A DNA stretch of 7,326 bases from an uncultured Bacteroidota bacterium (GCA_937934705.1 CALGYY010000295.1:1-7326), one strand, 5' to 3'; shown: positions 1-7,059, counted from the stretch's first letter. Notes: generated from the letters alone by a model not told the origin. A program made the numbers and translations.

Positions 1-172
1 TTCCGATCTGGTTGAGGGAACTGGCGAAGAGAAAAATATAATCGGCGGTATCCGACGATTCCGCGATCTGCCATCCGTTCAGCCTGAAATACTGTATCAG
101 GCGCGCCGCGTCGAGCAAACGACGGTTGCAACCGTTGGTGGTGATGAATACTGATTTGATCTCCTGATGCAT
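1..172 (-). CDS. MiaB/RimO-like radical SAM methylthiotransferase-type protein, N-terminal fragment (runs off window)
   Basis: Reading the minus strand from the ATG at 172-170 gives 57 codons open to the window edge; an in-frame TGA at 205-203 limits upstream extension. The fragment resembles the N-terminal UPF0004 domain of methylthiotransferases (MiaB, RimO, MtaB). It has a beta strand (VFITTNGC, residues 8-15), the first cluster cysteine at C15, the spaced D21 and an N-terminal helix, then G33 and an A43-D44 pair where the family has 'AD', followed by a hydrophobic strand. In the family that strand ends in Asn-Thr-Cys, whose Cys is the second ligand of the auxiliary 4Fe-4S cluster. Here it reads F49-A50-S51, so that Cys is Ser. 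The radical SAM CxxxCxxC motif and TRAM domain would lie outside the window. Family members methylthiolate tRNA or ribosomal protein S12; this one may be divergent. It lies 90 bp beyond the glycan operon on the same strand and may be a separate unit. The family call is moderate because only 57 residues are visible. Confidence 0.6.
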   Translation of the reverse strand, partial: MHQEIKSVFITTNGCNRRLLDAARLIQYFRLNGWQIAESSDTADYIFLFASSLNQIG

Positions 173-196
173 GGTTTTCAGGGGCTGAAGTTTGCG

Positions 197-217
197 AAAA
201 AATCATGACACATCATG
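197..217 (-). terminator. Candidate weak intrinsic terminator after the glycan operon
   Basis: On the minus strand, 45 bases past the stop of the last glycosyltransferase, CATGA (217-213) and TCATG (208-204) can pair around a 4-base loop. One A and six T (202-197) follow. The placement and U-tract suit an intrinsic terminator, but the stem is only 5 bp with two G-C pairs, so it would be weak. It also lies in the leader of the following MiaB-like gene, where it could act as a mild attenuator or be chance. A one-mismatch TAnnTTTG-like box for that gene (225-218) sits just upstream of the hairpin. I saw nothing else of note in 173-261. Confidence 0.3.
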
Positions 218-261
218 CACAGATATTTTCACAAGCGATGAAAGTGATTTCTTTATAAAAG

Positions 262-1395
262 TTAAAGGTACTGATTTTTCAGCTGACGGATCAGCTCCAG
301 AAAAGTATTTCCGATGATACGGTAGTTGTGAAGGCTGTTGATTTTTTCCAATCCCGTCTTTCCCAGGCTTTCTCTCAGTGCCGGCCGGTCCAGCAGGAGA
401 CGGATGGCCGCTTTCATCTCTTCCGCCTGGGTGGCGTAAATGATGCTGTCCCCTGCAATCCGCCGGATCTCATCGCCCGGACAGGCGATCACGGCTTTGG
501 AGGCGGCCCAGTAATCGAAGAGTTTAACCGGACAGGTGGAGTCATTCAGGGGAATGGGCCTGAGCGGGATGATCCCGAACAGGCTTGATTTCAGAAGGGC
601 AGGCAGTGCTGACTGGGGTGCGTTTCCCATCACATGAATGTTGGGATAAGCAGCGGCTTTTTCCCGTATACTTCCTTCCATCGGTCCGCTGCCGTAAATG
701 CGGAGTTCAAGTTCCGGAAAGGCTCCGAAGGCTTCCGTCATCAGGTCGTAATCGTACCAGTCGCGCAGACTGGCAATGAAATTCACATGCGGGGCGGAGG
801 GATCAAGCGCCGCGGATTCGATCTGCCGGATAAAAGCTTCGGGTTTTCCGTTGGGAACCACCTGTACCAGGGGATGACGATCCCTGAAGTACTCAGCCTG
901 GCGCTGGCTGGCGCTCACGATGGCTCCGGCCTTCCGGGCCAGGGCGGGCCTCACCCTTTTCTTCCAGTACCACGAGGTCAGCAGCCCCCGGTCCACTTCA
1001 CCCCAGTCATCGGTGATGTCAAAAATGAAGGGGATCTTTTCCTTTCTGCAGTAATTACAGGCCATGCGCCCCATCAGGTGATCGGTGCAGATTACGGCAT
1101 CGGGCCGGTGCATCCTGATTTGTCTGACATTATCGCGTATTTCGTGCAGGAAAGAAAAGACCGATTTCGGCAGGGTGCTGTAACGCTCTATCACCTTCAC
1201 GCCTTCAGGAATGTCATGATCGGCGCGGTTCTGCAGCCTGCTGCTCGCTGTTTCCCAGTTCCTGTAACGGACAGGATTCAGGTAAATGACCTCATGCCCC
1301 CGCGAAGCCAGTTCCATGGGCAGCTCCTGGTCGCGGTAGCGGTAGTAATGCCACACCAGGGGGGCGATGTGCAGTATCTTAAGTTTTTCTTCCAT
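262..1395 (-). CDS. Divergent GT-B glycosyltransferase (GT4/GT1-like), last gene of the operon
   Basis: This 377-residue protein should be a cytosolic or peripheral membrane sugar transferase. The N-terminal half opens with a short strand (KILHIAPLVW, 6-15), then the usual 'ELASRGHEVIYLNP' helix-strand (28-41) and an FDITDDW motif at 125-131 of the kind seen in TuaH-like transferases. The C-terminal half has PNG (181-183), IASLRDWYDYD (207-217), YGSGP (234-238) and a nucleotide-sugar-binding region, PVKLFDYWAASKAVIA (289-304). That last motif is the 'P-K-x-x-x-Y-x-A-x-x-x-x-V' form, not the canonical EX7E of many GT4 enzymes; no such glutamate pair is visible. The ATG at 1395 overlaps the sulfotransferase stop by 17 bp and has AGGA three bases upstream, so translational coupling is likely. 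Sugar specificity cannot be read from the sequence. The fold and class are well supported; the exact CAZy family is less so. Confidence 0.88.
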   Translation of the reverse strand: MEEKLKILHIAPLVWHYYRYRDQELPMELASRGHEVIYLNPVRYRNWETASSRLQNRADHDIPEGVKVIERYSTLPKSVFSFLHEIRDNVRQIRMHRPDAVICTDHLMGRMACNYCRKEKIPFIFDITDDWGEVDRGLLTSWYWKKRVRPALARKAGAIVSASQRQAEYFRDRHPLVQVVPNGKPEAFIRQIESAALDPSAPHVNFIASLRDWYDYDLMTEAFGAFPELELRIYGSGPMEGSIREKAAAYPNIHVMGNAPQSALPALLKSSLFGIIPLRPIPLNDSTCPVKLFDYWAASKAVIACPGDEIRRIAGDSIIYATQAEEMKAAIRLLLDRPALRESLGKTGLEKINSLHNYRIIGNTFLELIRQLKNQYL

Positions 1396-2422
1396 ACATC
1401 CTTCGGTATAAAGGCAACAGAAGGCTGCGGCCCATCAGGAAATTTCTGGCCCTGAAGGGCAGCAGGTCAATGACCTTCCGCCTCAGCGATACGAGTTCAT
1501 GTACGAGTACGGGAAAGAAATACCGGAAGCGGACAGGCCCGGCCGGCGCGGTAAACAGCCGTTCATAGCCGTATTCTTCTGCCCTTTTTCCGGCCAGGCG
1601 GTCGCTGATCTCCGTAAGTGCAGGATCCATCTGCTCTTTCCATTTTCCGCATTGTCCGGCCGTGATGGGTCCGAAGAGGTGCTGCTGCCAGGTGTCGGCA
1701 AATTCCCGTTGGTAAAGCTTTTCACGGATTCCATCGTCCTTGTGGTAATCGAAAACACTTTCGGCATAAGCGATGCCGAGAAATTCACAAACCTTACGGA
1801 ACCAGGCGGAAGGATCATTCACCAGGTCTTCATAACGCAGGGTCATGAAGCGATGCGGTTCCGCGGCTTTTGATTTTTCGATGGATTTCTGAACCTCGAT
1901 CCAGTTGAGGGTTTTGAGAACGATCTGGCCGCGGCCGGGCTTCCCGCCGGAAAGGGAGAGGTTGCGGTCGCGGTAATCCCGCACCATATGGATGAAGCGT
2001 GCCTCAGGGAAAAGCTTCATCAGCCTGCGGGTGTAATGGGCGTGGACGATCGTTTTATCGCCGAGACTGCAAATGTTCTCTTTGCTGAAATTCGAAGGAT
2101 ATTGCCGGTAAACGGCCATGCAGAGATCGCTGAAACGGTATGCCCCGCGGTATTGCAGCAGGGCCTGTTTCACGGCTTCTGTATCCGTCTTCCACTGGTC
2201 GAAGCGGAACTGTTTGTACAGATCGCGCCGGAAAGCCTCCAGGTGCTTTTCCCGCCAGATCCTGCGGCGGGCATAGCCGAAACTCAGGTTGATGATCAGC
2301 GGGCACTCCAGCGCGATATTCACGCCGGGATGGGCATCCAGCAGGGTCCGCAGCAGGGTGGTTCCTGAGCGCCCGCAGCCCGTGATAAAGAAGAATGGTG
2401 CCGCCTGCTGTTCAGTCTTCAT
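1379..2422 (-). CDS. PAPS-dependent sulfotransferase (Sulfotransfer_3-like)
   Basis: This enzyme should transfer sulfate from 3'-phosphoadenosine-5'-phosphosulfate to an acceptor, here most likely a sugar hydroxyl of the glycan made by the operon. The 5'-phosphosulfate-binding loop is clear: ITGCGRSGTTLLRTLLDAHP at 13-32. The 3'-phosphate-binding segment is HMVRDYRDRNLSLS at 145-158, with R148 and S156 or S158 in the expected places. RYEDLVNDP (196-204) and GKWKE (259-263) are further family landmarks. No signal peptide is seen, so it should act in the cytoplasm before export. The last 60 residues (about 287-347) are unusual: basic and hydrophobic stretches alternate (VRFRYFFPVLVHELVSLRRK, then a second amphipathic segment), which could tether it to the membrane. 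It starts at the ATG at 2422, inside the end of the flippase gene (11-bp overlap), with a purine-rich GGGAGGGC directly upstream. Acceptor and regiochemistry are unknown. Confidence 0.9.
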   Translation of the reverse strand: MKTEQQAAPFFFITGCGRSGTTLLRTLLDAHPGVNIALECPLIINLSFGYARRRIWREKHLEAFRRDLYKQFRFDQWKTDTEAVKQALLQYRGAYRFSDLCMAVYRQYPSNFSKENICSLGDKTIVHAHYTRRLMKLFPEARFIHMVRDYRDRNLSLSGGKPGRGQIVLKTLNWIEVQKSIEKSKAAEPHRFMTLRYEDLVNDPSAWFRKVCEFLGIAYAESVFDYHKDDGIREKLYQREFADTWQQHLFGPITAGQCGKWKEQMDPALTEISDRLAGKRAEEYGYERLFTAPAGPVRFRYFFPVLVHELVSLRRKVIDLLPFRARNFLMGRSLLLPLYRRMYGRKT

Positions 2423-3743
2423 GCCTGCCCTCCCTGCCTTTTTTTCGCCTTAAAAAATCACGCAGCTGAGCAATGAAGCTGAAGTCGCTCCGCCGGATCA
2501 CAAAAACATCCGCCCAGCTGACTTTCATCATCTTCCGGTAAACGATCAGCAGGATGAACGCGCCCAGGGTATAGCTGATATTGGTCGCCATTACGGCTCC
2601 CTGCGCGCCGTACAGGGGAATCCACCAGAGATTGAGCCCGATATTGAGGAGCACAGAAGGCAGAAAAGCCAGTGCCGGAACCCAGGGTTTTCCCATGCCC
2701 GCCAGGTGACCGTTGAGCACCTTGAAGATCACCACGAAGAGGATGCCGGGAAGAATCTGCTGCACCACCGGGATGCTGGGGATGAACTTTGTGCCGTACA
2801 CCAGGGTGATGGCCCAGGGAGAGAGGAAGTACAGGGCCGCGGAAGCCACCATCGCCGTTAAGAAGGCCACCCGCAGGAGTTTCAGAACGGTGCGGGCCAT
2901 GGCCGTCTGGTCTTCGGCCCGTGCCGAGCGGCTCACCACCACGATCCACAGCGCGAAGGGGATCTGAAAGATCAGCTCGGCGATGTTGACCCCGAGGGAA
3001 TAGTAACCGGTTTCACTGTAGGTCGATAACCTTTCAAGCAGGAAGATGTCCACCCGGTAATTGAAGCGGATCACCAGGAAGGAGAGGGCGTAGATCAGTC
3101 CGTATTTGTAAATATCACCGATGATCCCGGCATTCATTCTCAGCTTCAGCCTGATCTTTCTGAAGATCAGCGTGAGCGCGTAAACCGCCACCACAAAGCT
3201 GGCTGAGATCACCGCCAGCAGCGCCCCGAGCACACCCAGGTCAAGCAGTGTCACGAACAGCAGTATCCCCAGCAGGTTCACCAGCGGGAACAGCCAGTTG
3301 ATGCGGTTGTATTTGCGGATCTTTTCTTTGGCCAGCATAAAGGCCGCGCCATAGGCCGTGACGAGCCGCAGCGGGGTGTTCAGCAGGATGATGGCGATGA
3401 ACATACTGCTGTAATCCGGGTTGTTGATCCACCAGAAGATGCCCCCGTAAATGACCACGCAGGCGAGGGTAGAAACGGCAAACACAAATACCAGGGCCGA
3501 CAGCAGTTCCTCATCGGGGACTTTCTTCCGCCCGGAGAGCATCACGATGGCCGGACGCGTTCCCAGGTCGATCAGGCTGTGGGTCAGCTGGGGGATCACC
3601 AGTATGGCGTAATACAATCCCGTGGCCTCTGGTCCCAGTTCGTTGGGCAGGATGATACCGATCACGAAACCGATGATCAGTACGGCCATGTTGGTGTTGA
3701 ATACACCGAAGATATCCGCCATGATGCTCCTGCCCCTGCTCAT
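2412..3743 (-). CDS. Wzx-like polysaccharide/oligosaccharide flippase (MOP superfamily)
   Basis: This 443-residue protein is almost entirely membrane-spanning and is expected to flip a lipid-linked oligosaccharide across the inner membrane. About 12 hydrophobic segments can be seen, around residues 15-33, 42-60, 82-105, 113-133, 149-169, 172-194, 213-227, 250-271, 292-309, 329-345, 355-373 and 384-402. Short basic loops separate them. The segment YRVDIFLLERLSTYSETGYYSLGVNIAE (229-256) matches the region typical of Wzx/RfbX proteins, where an Asp in a membrane helix precedes a 'G-x-Y-S' stretch. The C-terminal tail (about 427-443) is strongly basic and cytoplasmic. The start shares an ATGA with the stop of the preceding glycosyltransferase, a 4-bp overlap typical of coupled translation. 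Its position among glycosyltransferases supports glycan export, not drug efflux or MurJ-like lipid II flipping. The substrate is unknown. Confidence 0.92.
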   Translation of the reverse strand: MSRGRSIMADIFGVFNTNMAVLIIGFVIGIILPNELGPEATGLYYAILVIPQLTHSLIDLGTRPAIVMLSGRKKVPDEELLSALVFVFAVSTLACVVIYGGIFWWINNPDYSSMFIAIILLNTPLRLVTAYGAAFMLAKEKIRKYNRINWLFPLVNLLGILLFVTLLDLGVLGALLAVISASFVVAVYALTLIFRKIRLKLRMNAGIIGDIYKYGLIYALSFLVIRFNYRVDIFLLERLSTYSETGYYSLGVNIAELIFQIPFALWIVVVSRSARAEDQTAMARTVLKLLRVAFLTAMVASAALYFLSPWAITLVYGTKFIPSIPVVQQILPGILFVVIFKVLNGHLAGMGKPWVPALAFLPSVLLNIGLNLWWIPLYGAQGAVMATNISYTLGAFILLIVYRKMMKVSWADVFVIRRSDFSFIAQLRDFLRRKKGREGRHED

Positions 3744-4843
3744 GACGATATGGTTTTTTGATGAAGGTACAAGGCATCCAGCTTCTTCCTGAATCCGGTG
3801 AAGGAAAATGCCGGAAGTCGCTGAAAGGCATTGTCTACAAGCTTTTCACGCATTCCGGCATCGTCCAGCATGCTGCGGATACAGCCGGCCAGAGCCTCAG
3901 CATCCCCGGCAGGGAAAAGCAGGGCCGTAACGCCATCCTCCACCACTTCATTCAGCCCTTCCACATCGGAGGCAATCACCGGGATGCCGCAGGCCATGGC
4001 CTCGATTTCGGTGATTCCCATCGGTTCCCAGTGCGAGGGCACCAGGAGCACATCCAGAGCCGCATAAAAGGAGGGCATATCCTCACAGTAACCAACGAAT
4101 TGCACACGCTCTTCCAGCTGGTTTTCCCTGATCATCCGCAGCAGATCACCCTCATCCCCGCCGGCACCGGCCAGCAGAAAGCTCAGGTTCTGCCGGTCCC
4201 TGAGCAGGACCGCTGCCCTGATCACTTCCCTCCAGCCCTTACGGCCGATCAGCCTCCCGGCAAATCCTGCCAGCACACCGTTCGGACCCATACCCCGCAT
4301 CATGCGCTGAGATTCCCTGAGCGGTAATATCTTCTCCCGTGAAAATTCATTCAGATCAACATAATTGTGAATGCATAATATACTTTCCAAAGGAATATTG
4401 CATTTCTTTGAGATCATCCTGCAGGCGGCTGCCGAGCAGGCGATAAATTCAGCGCCCGCGCGGTGCATGCGTCTGAAGAAGAAGGGCAGGATGCGGCCGG
4501 GTTCAAAAATATCACCCTGTTCATGGATGATGAGCCGCAGCTTCCGGAACTTCATTTTTTTAAGCAGAAAGGCGGTAATCTGTGAACGGGGAAGCTGGCA
4601 ATGCACGATCTCTATGCCTTCCTGGCGGATGATCCGGCTGATCTCCCTGAAGGGTTTCAGCGACCACCGGCTGCCCGAACGGCAAACCATCACGCGGGGA
4701 TGCGCGATGCTGACCGTGAGCGGTGTTTTCCGCAGGGCGTAAGCGTACAATTGCTGACCTTCGGGCGGATGCTCCATGATTCCTTTCAGCACACGCTGTG
4801 CGCCGCCCAGTGACAAGGTGTCGATGAGGTAGAGGATCTTCAT
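3740..4843 (-). CDS. GT4-family glycosyltransferase (GT-B fold, retaining)
   Basis: This 367-residue transferase should add a sugar from a nucleotide donor to a growing lipid-linked glycan on the cytoplasmic face of the membrane. The N-terminal Rossmann-like half starts at once with KILYLIDTLSLGGAQRVLKG (2-21), where LGGAQR is the classic acceptor-side glycine loop. HEQGD (107-111) corresponds to the HGxD region, and IHNYVD (158-163) opens the C-terminal half. Donor-binding features are FAGRLIGRKG (194-203), AGAGGDE (225-231) and SHWEPMGITEIEAMACGIPVIAS (270-292). The EX7E pair is E273 and E281. The basic helix near 95-105 and the FFFRRMHR patch at 121-128 could contact membrane phospholipid. 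Its ATG overlaps the TGA of the preceding transferase as ATGA (4 bp), and its own stop does the same with the flippase start. All key GT4 residues are present, so it is probably active; the sugar is unknown. Confidence 0.93.
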   Translation of the reverse strand: MKILYLIDTLSLGGAQRVLKGIMEHPPEGQQLYAYALRKTPLTVSIAHPRVMVCRSGSRWSLKPFREISRIIRQEGIEIVHCQLPRSQITAFLLKKMKFRKLRLIIHEQGDIFEPGRILPFFFRRMHRAGAEFIACSAAACRMISKKCNIPLESILCIHNYVDLNEFSREKILPLRESQRMMRGMGPNGVLAGFAGRLIGRKGWREVIRAAVLLRDRQNLSFLLAGAGGDEGDLLRMIRENQLEERVQFVGYCEDMPSFYAALDVLLVPSHWEPMGITEIEAMACGIPVIASDVEGLNEVVEDGVTALLFPAGDAEALAGCIRSMLDDAGMREKLVDNAFQRLPAFSFTGFRKKLDALYLHQKTISS

Positions 4844-5991
4844 GGAAGCAGTGTGCGGATTAACTGATCGTACTGAGCAACAATGCCGCTCCAGTCGTAT
4901 TGCTGCCTGAAGTTCTCAAGGTCTTCGGCGGGGATGCGGTAGCCCCGGCTGAACTTCTCCTGCTGAAAGCGGATCAGCTCCTGTGCAAGCCTTTCAGGAT
5001 CGGAAAAGGGGATGAGTTCCCCGTTGATGCCGGGGCGGATCATCTCCGGGTTCCCGCTGGCGGGCGTGGCTATCACGTAAAGTCCTGCTGACAAGGCCTC
5101 CAGTATGGCGATGGACATGCCTTCATCTTTCGAAACGGAGACCATCACAGAGGATGAGCGGTAAGCCTCCAGCATACGCTCTTTGTTGACCCAACCGGTA
5201 ATGCTGACCCGTTGCTGCAGCCCGTATTTTCTGATCCGCGCTTCCATCTTCCCGCGCAGGGGGCCATCCCCGAGGATGGTGGCACTGAATTCAATGCCTT
5301 TTTCATTCAGGATTCTCATGGCCTTCAGGAAGCACATCGGATCCTTCTGCCCGCGGAGACGCCCGGTGAACAGTATACTGAAGCCGGCACTCCGCCTGCT
5401 GTAGTCGGGAGTGAAGAGGGCGGTGTCGCAGCCGTTGGGGATGATGTGGTTGCGCGAACGCAGGTCTGGGGGCAGCAATTTGCCGGCAGCGTCCTGCATA
5501 TGACGGGTGAGCATGATGTTGGCGATGGAATGCCTCAGGAGGGAGGCGATCCTGAAATAGAAGATCATGTGGTACAGCAGGAGCTGCCCGGGAAAGAACC
5601 AGGGAATGTCCTGCCCGTGTGAGATGATGACGTAAGGGATGCTGTATTTCCGGCGCAGGGTTTCGGCAAAGAGCCCGCCGGGGATGGCGAAGTTGGTCAG
5701 GCAGAGGTCCCATGTTTCCTGGCTGAGCTCTGCCGCGAAGCATTTCCGGGATTCCCTCACCCAGGAATACATTTCGGGGGGGTTGGACTTGTGGATGAAT
5801 TTTCTTTTGGAAGGCACGCGGATGATCCTCAGCCTGCCGCTGAGGCTGCGCTTTTCCTCCCCGGGAAACCAGGCCGTGATCACGGTGACCTCGTGTCCGA
5901 GGGCCGCCAGTCCCTCAGCGTGATAGCGGGTGCACACACCGGCACCGCCGCCCAGGGGAGGGTATTCGTAATTAGCGATCAGCAGTTTCAT
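4840..5991 (-). CDS. GT4-family glycosyltransferase (GT-B fold, retaining)
   Basis: This 383-residue protein is a second standard GT4 transferase. I chose the ATG at 5991-5989 because the family's first beta strand begins there (MKLLIANYEYPPLGGGAGVC) and PPLGGGAG at 11-18 is the N-terminal glycine loop. An in-frame ATG at 6048 would add 19 residues of no family character inside the upstream gene. Other landmarks are HGQD (125-128), PNGCD (185-189), FTGRLRGQKDP (208-218), GDGPLRGKME (241-250) and SKDEGMSIAILEALSAG (287-303). The catalytic-site EX7E is E290 and E298. The N-half helix-strand 'GLAALGHEVTVIT' (27-39) is typical. Membrane contact is likely through the hydrophobic and basic stretch around 129-160 (WFFPGQLLLYHMIFYFRIAS and following), as in other lipid-linked glycan transferases. 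The chosen start overlaps the end of the GT2 gene by 20 bp. Donor and acceptor cannot be told from sequence. Confidence 0.93.
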   Translation of the reverse strand: MKLLIANYEYPPLGGGAGVCTRYHAEGLAALGHEVTVITAWFPGEEKRSLSGRLRIIRVPSKRKFIHKSNPPEMYSWVRESRKCFAAELSQETWDLCLTNFAIPGGLFAETLRRKYSIPYVIISHGQDIPWFFPGQLLLYHMIFYFRIASLLRHSIANIMLTRHMQDAAGKLLPPDLRSRNHIIPNGCDTALFTPDYSRRSAGFSILFTGRLRGQKDPMCFLKAMRILNEKGIEFSATILGDGPLRGKMEARIRKYGLQQRVSITGWVNKERMLEAYRSSSVMVSVSKDEGMSIAILEALSAGLYVIATPASGNPEMIRPGINGELIPFSDPERLAQELIRFQQEKFSRGYRIPAEDLENFRQQYDWSGIVAQYDQLIRTLLP

Positions 5992-6922
5992 CGGCACCCA
6001 TATTGATTTTCTCCGCAACCACGTAAAGGGGCCGTCCCTTGGTTTCACGGATCAGCCGCCCGATGTACTCTCCGAGTATCCAGACCAGGATGAAGAGGAA
6101 ACCCATAAAAATGAAAATGGCATCCACCAGGAATTTATACAGGTGATAGTAAACGTCGTTCACCAGGATGTCGACCACCATATACACCAGGATGCCGGCT
6201 CCGGTGAAGATGCTGGCGATGCCGATCACCAGGCCCAGTTTGAAGGGGAGGAGCGAAAAGTTCAGCAGCCCGTCCATCCCCAGTCGCATGAGTTTGAAGA
6301 AGCTGTAGCCTGACTTCCCGTGTTTGCGGTCGGGCCGGCGGTAATCCACAAAGGCGCATTTATAGCCCAGCCAGGCCACCATGCCGCGGAGGTAGCGTGA
6401 GCGTTCCTTCATGCCGCGGAGAACCTTCAGGACCTTGCGGTCGATCAGCCTGAAATCCCCCACATTCTGCGGGATGTCGACTTCTTTGGCTTTTTCAAGC
6501 ACTTTGTAATACAGCACCGACAGCATTTTCTTGAAAATGTTGTCGCCCCTGAAGTTTTTGCGGCGCGCGTAAACCACATCATAGCCTTCTTCCCAGCGGC
6601 GCAGCATTTCGGGGATCAGCTCCGGCGGATCCTGCAGGTCGCAGTCCATGGAGATCACCACATCCGCATCCGCGTGGTCAAGACCGGCCGACAGGGCATG
6701 CTGGTGACCGAAGTTCCGGTTCAGCGCCAGGCATTTCACGCGCGGATCCTCGCTGAGTTGGCGGATGACTGCCAGGCTGTGGTCGCGGCTCCCGTCGTCC
6801 ACAAACAGCAACTCCCAGGTGTACCCGGCTTCCTTCTCCAAAACATCACCCAGATGCTTGTATATCAGCGGTATGTTTAAGGCTTCGTTGAAGCAGGGGA
6901 GTATGATCGTTAATTTCTTCAT
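5972..6922 (-). CDS. GT2 polyprenyl-phosphate glycosyltransferase, GtrB/ArnC/DPM1-like, two C-terminal TM helices
   Basis: This enzyme should move a sugar from a nucleotide donor onto a polyprenyl (undecaprenyl) phosphate at the inner membrane. With the ATG at 6922 the protein has 316 residues and begins at the family's first strand, KKLTIILPCFNE (2-13). It has VDDGS (41-45), NRNFGHQHALSAGLDHA (68-84) and the metal-binding MDCDLQDPPE (92-101), close to the family's usual D-Q-D-L-Q-D-P-P-E. FRLIDR (157-162) and RYLRGMVAWLGYK (176-188) follow. Two TM segments, about 227-251 and 265-284, precede the hallmark GEYIGR (284-289) and a short basic tail. This layout is that of bactoprenol glucosyl transferases (GtrB) and ArnC/DPM1 relatives. 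An in-frame ATG at 6955 would add 11 residues without family character and leave little leader after the candidate promoter, so I prefer 6922. It is first in the operon, overlapping the next gene by 20 bp. The product could feed periplasmic side-branch addition; no GT-C partner is seen here. Confidence 0.93.
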   Translation of the reverse strand: MKKLTIILPCFNEALNIPLIYKHLGDVLEKEAGYTWELLFVDDGSRDHSLAVIRQLSEDPRVKCLALNRNFGHQHALSAGLDHADADVVISMDCDLQDPPELIPEMLRRWEEGYDVVYARRKNFRGDNIFKKMLSVLYYKVLEKAKEVDIPQNVGDFRLIDRKVLKVLRGMKERSRYLRGMVAWLGYKCAFVDYRRPDRKHGKSGYSFFKLMRLGMDGLLNFSLLPFKLGLVIGIASIFTGAGILVYMVVDILVNDVYYHLYKFLVDAIFIFMGFLFILVWILGEYIGRLIRETKGRPLYVVAEKINMGADETADR

Positions 6923-6969
6923 GGCGTTGATTTCCATACAGTCTGATGGGTTCATTGACTGCCGGGTGT

Positions 6970-6977
6970 CAAAAATA
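6970..6977 (-). promoter_or_regulatory. Candidate Bacteroidota-type -7 promoter box for the operon
   Basis: The minus strand reads TATTTTTG, a perfect fit to the TAnnTTTG -7 element of Bacteroidota primary sigma promoters. Initiation a few bases downstream would leave a leader of about 40 bases before the ATG at 6922, which supports that start over 6955. I found no TTTG-like -33 box at the usual spacing (around 6997-7002 the minus strand is GGG/GT-rich). The call therefore rests on one short box and its position. Confidence 0.35.
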
Positions 6978-7011
6978 AGGATATTCTTTCATTTGTACCC
7001 TCTTACCTCCG

Positions 7012-7025
7012 TCACCCGTCACCCG
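7012..7025. repeat. Two copies of heptamer TCACCCG
   Basis: TCACCCG occurs twice in tandem (7012-7018, 7019-7025) and runs straight into the GTATCGGR octamer array. The same heptamer and an octamer form, TCACCCGG, return at 7203-7256, so this is the left outlier of that family. Confidence 0.8.
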
Positions 7026-7059
7026 GTATCGGGGTATCGGAGTATCGGAGTATCGGGGT
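7018..7059. repeat. 42-bp exact direct repeat, copy 1
   Basis: These 42 bases are identical to 7248-7289 by my reading, an offset of 230 bp; the flanking base on each side differs. The repeat holds the junction between the TCACCCG(G) family and the GTATCGGR array plus four octamer units. At the junction CCCG-GTAT-CGGG (7022-7033) could form a tiny hairpin. Confidence 0.88.

Noticed and set aside
634..1455. Plus-strand open frame of 273 codons
   Set aside because: It lies antisense to the last glycosyltransferase and part of the sulfotransferase, whose motifs are intact, and its translation shows no recognisable domain. It is a shadow of codon bias.
2458..2949. Minus-strand open frame of 163 codons
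   Set aside because: Out-of-frame reading inside the flippase gene, Gly/Arg/Pro-rich and without hydrophobic or catalytic motifs.
3758..4327. Plus-strand open frame of 189 codons
   Set aside because: Antisense to the C-terminal half of a clear GT4 gene with EX7E; its product is low in structure and rich in His, Gln and Pro, with no motif.
4840..6048. Longer start for the first GT4 gene at 6048
   Set aside because: It would add 19 residues of no family character and a 77-bp overlap with the upstream gene. The ATG at 5991 begins exactly at the glycine-loop domain.
5972..6955. Longer start for the GT2 gene at 6955
   Set aside because: The extra 11 residues do not belong to the family fold and the leader after the candidate promoter would be only a few bases. 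The ATG at 6922 begins at the first conserved strand.
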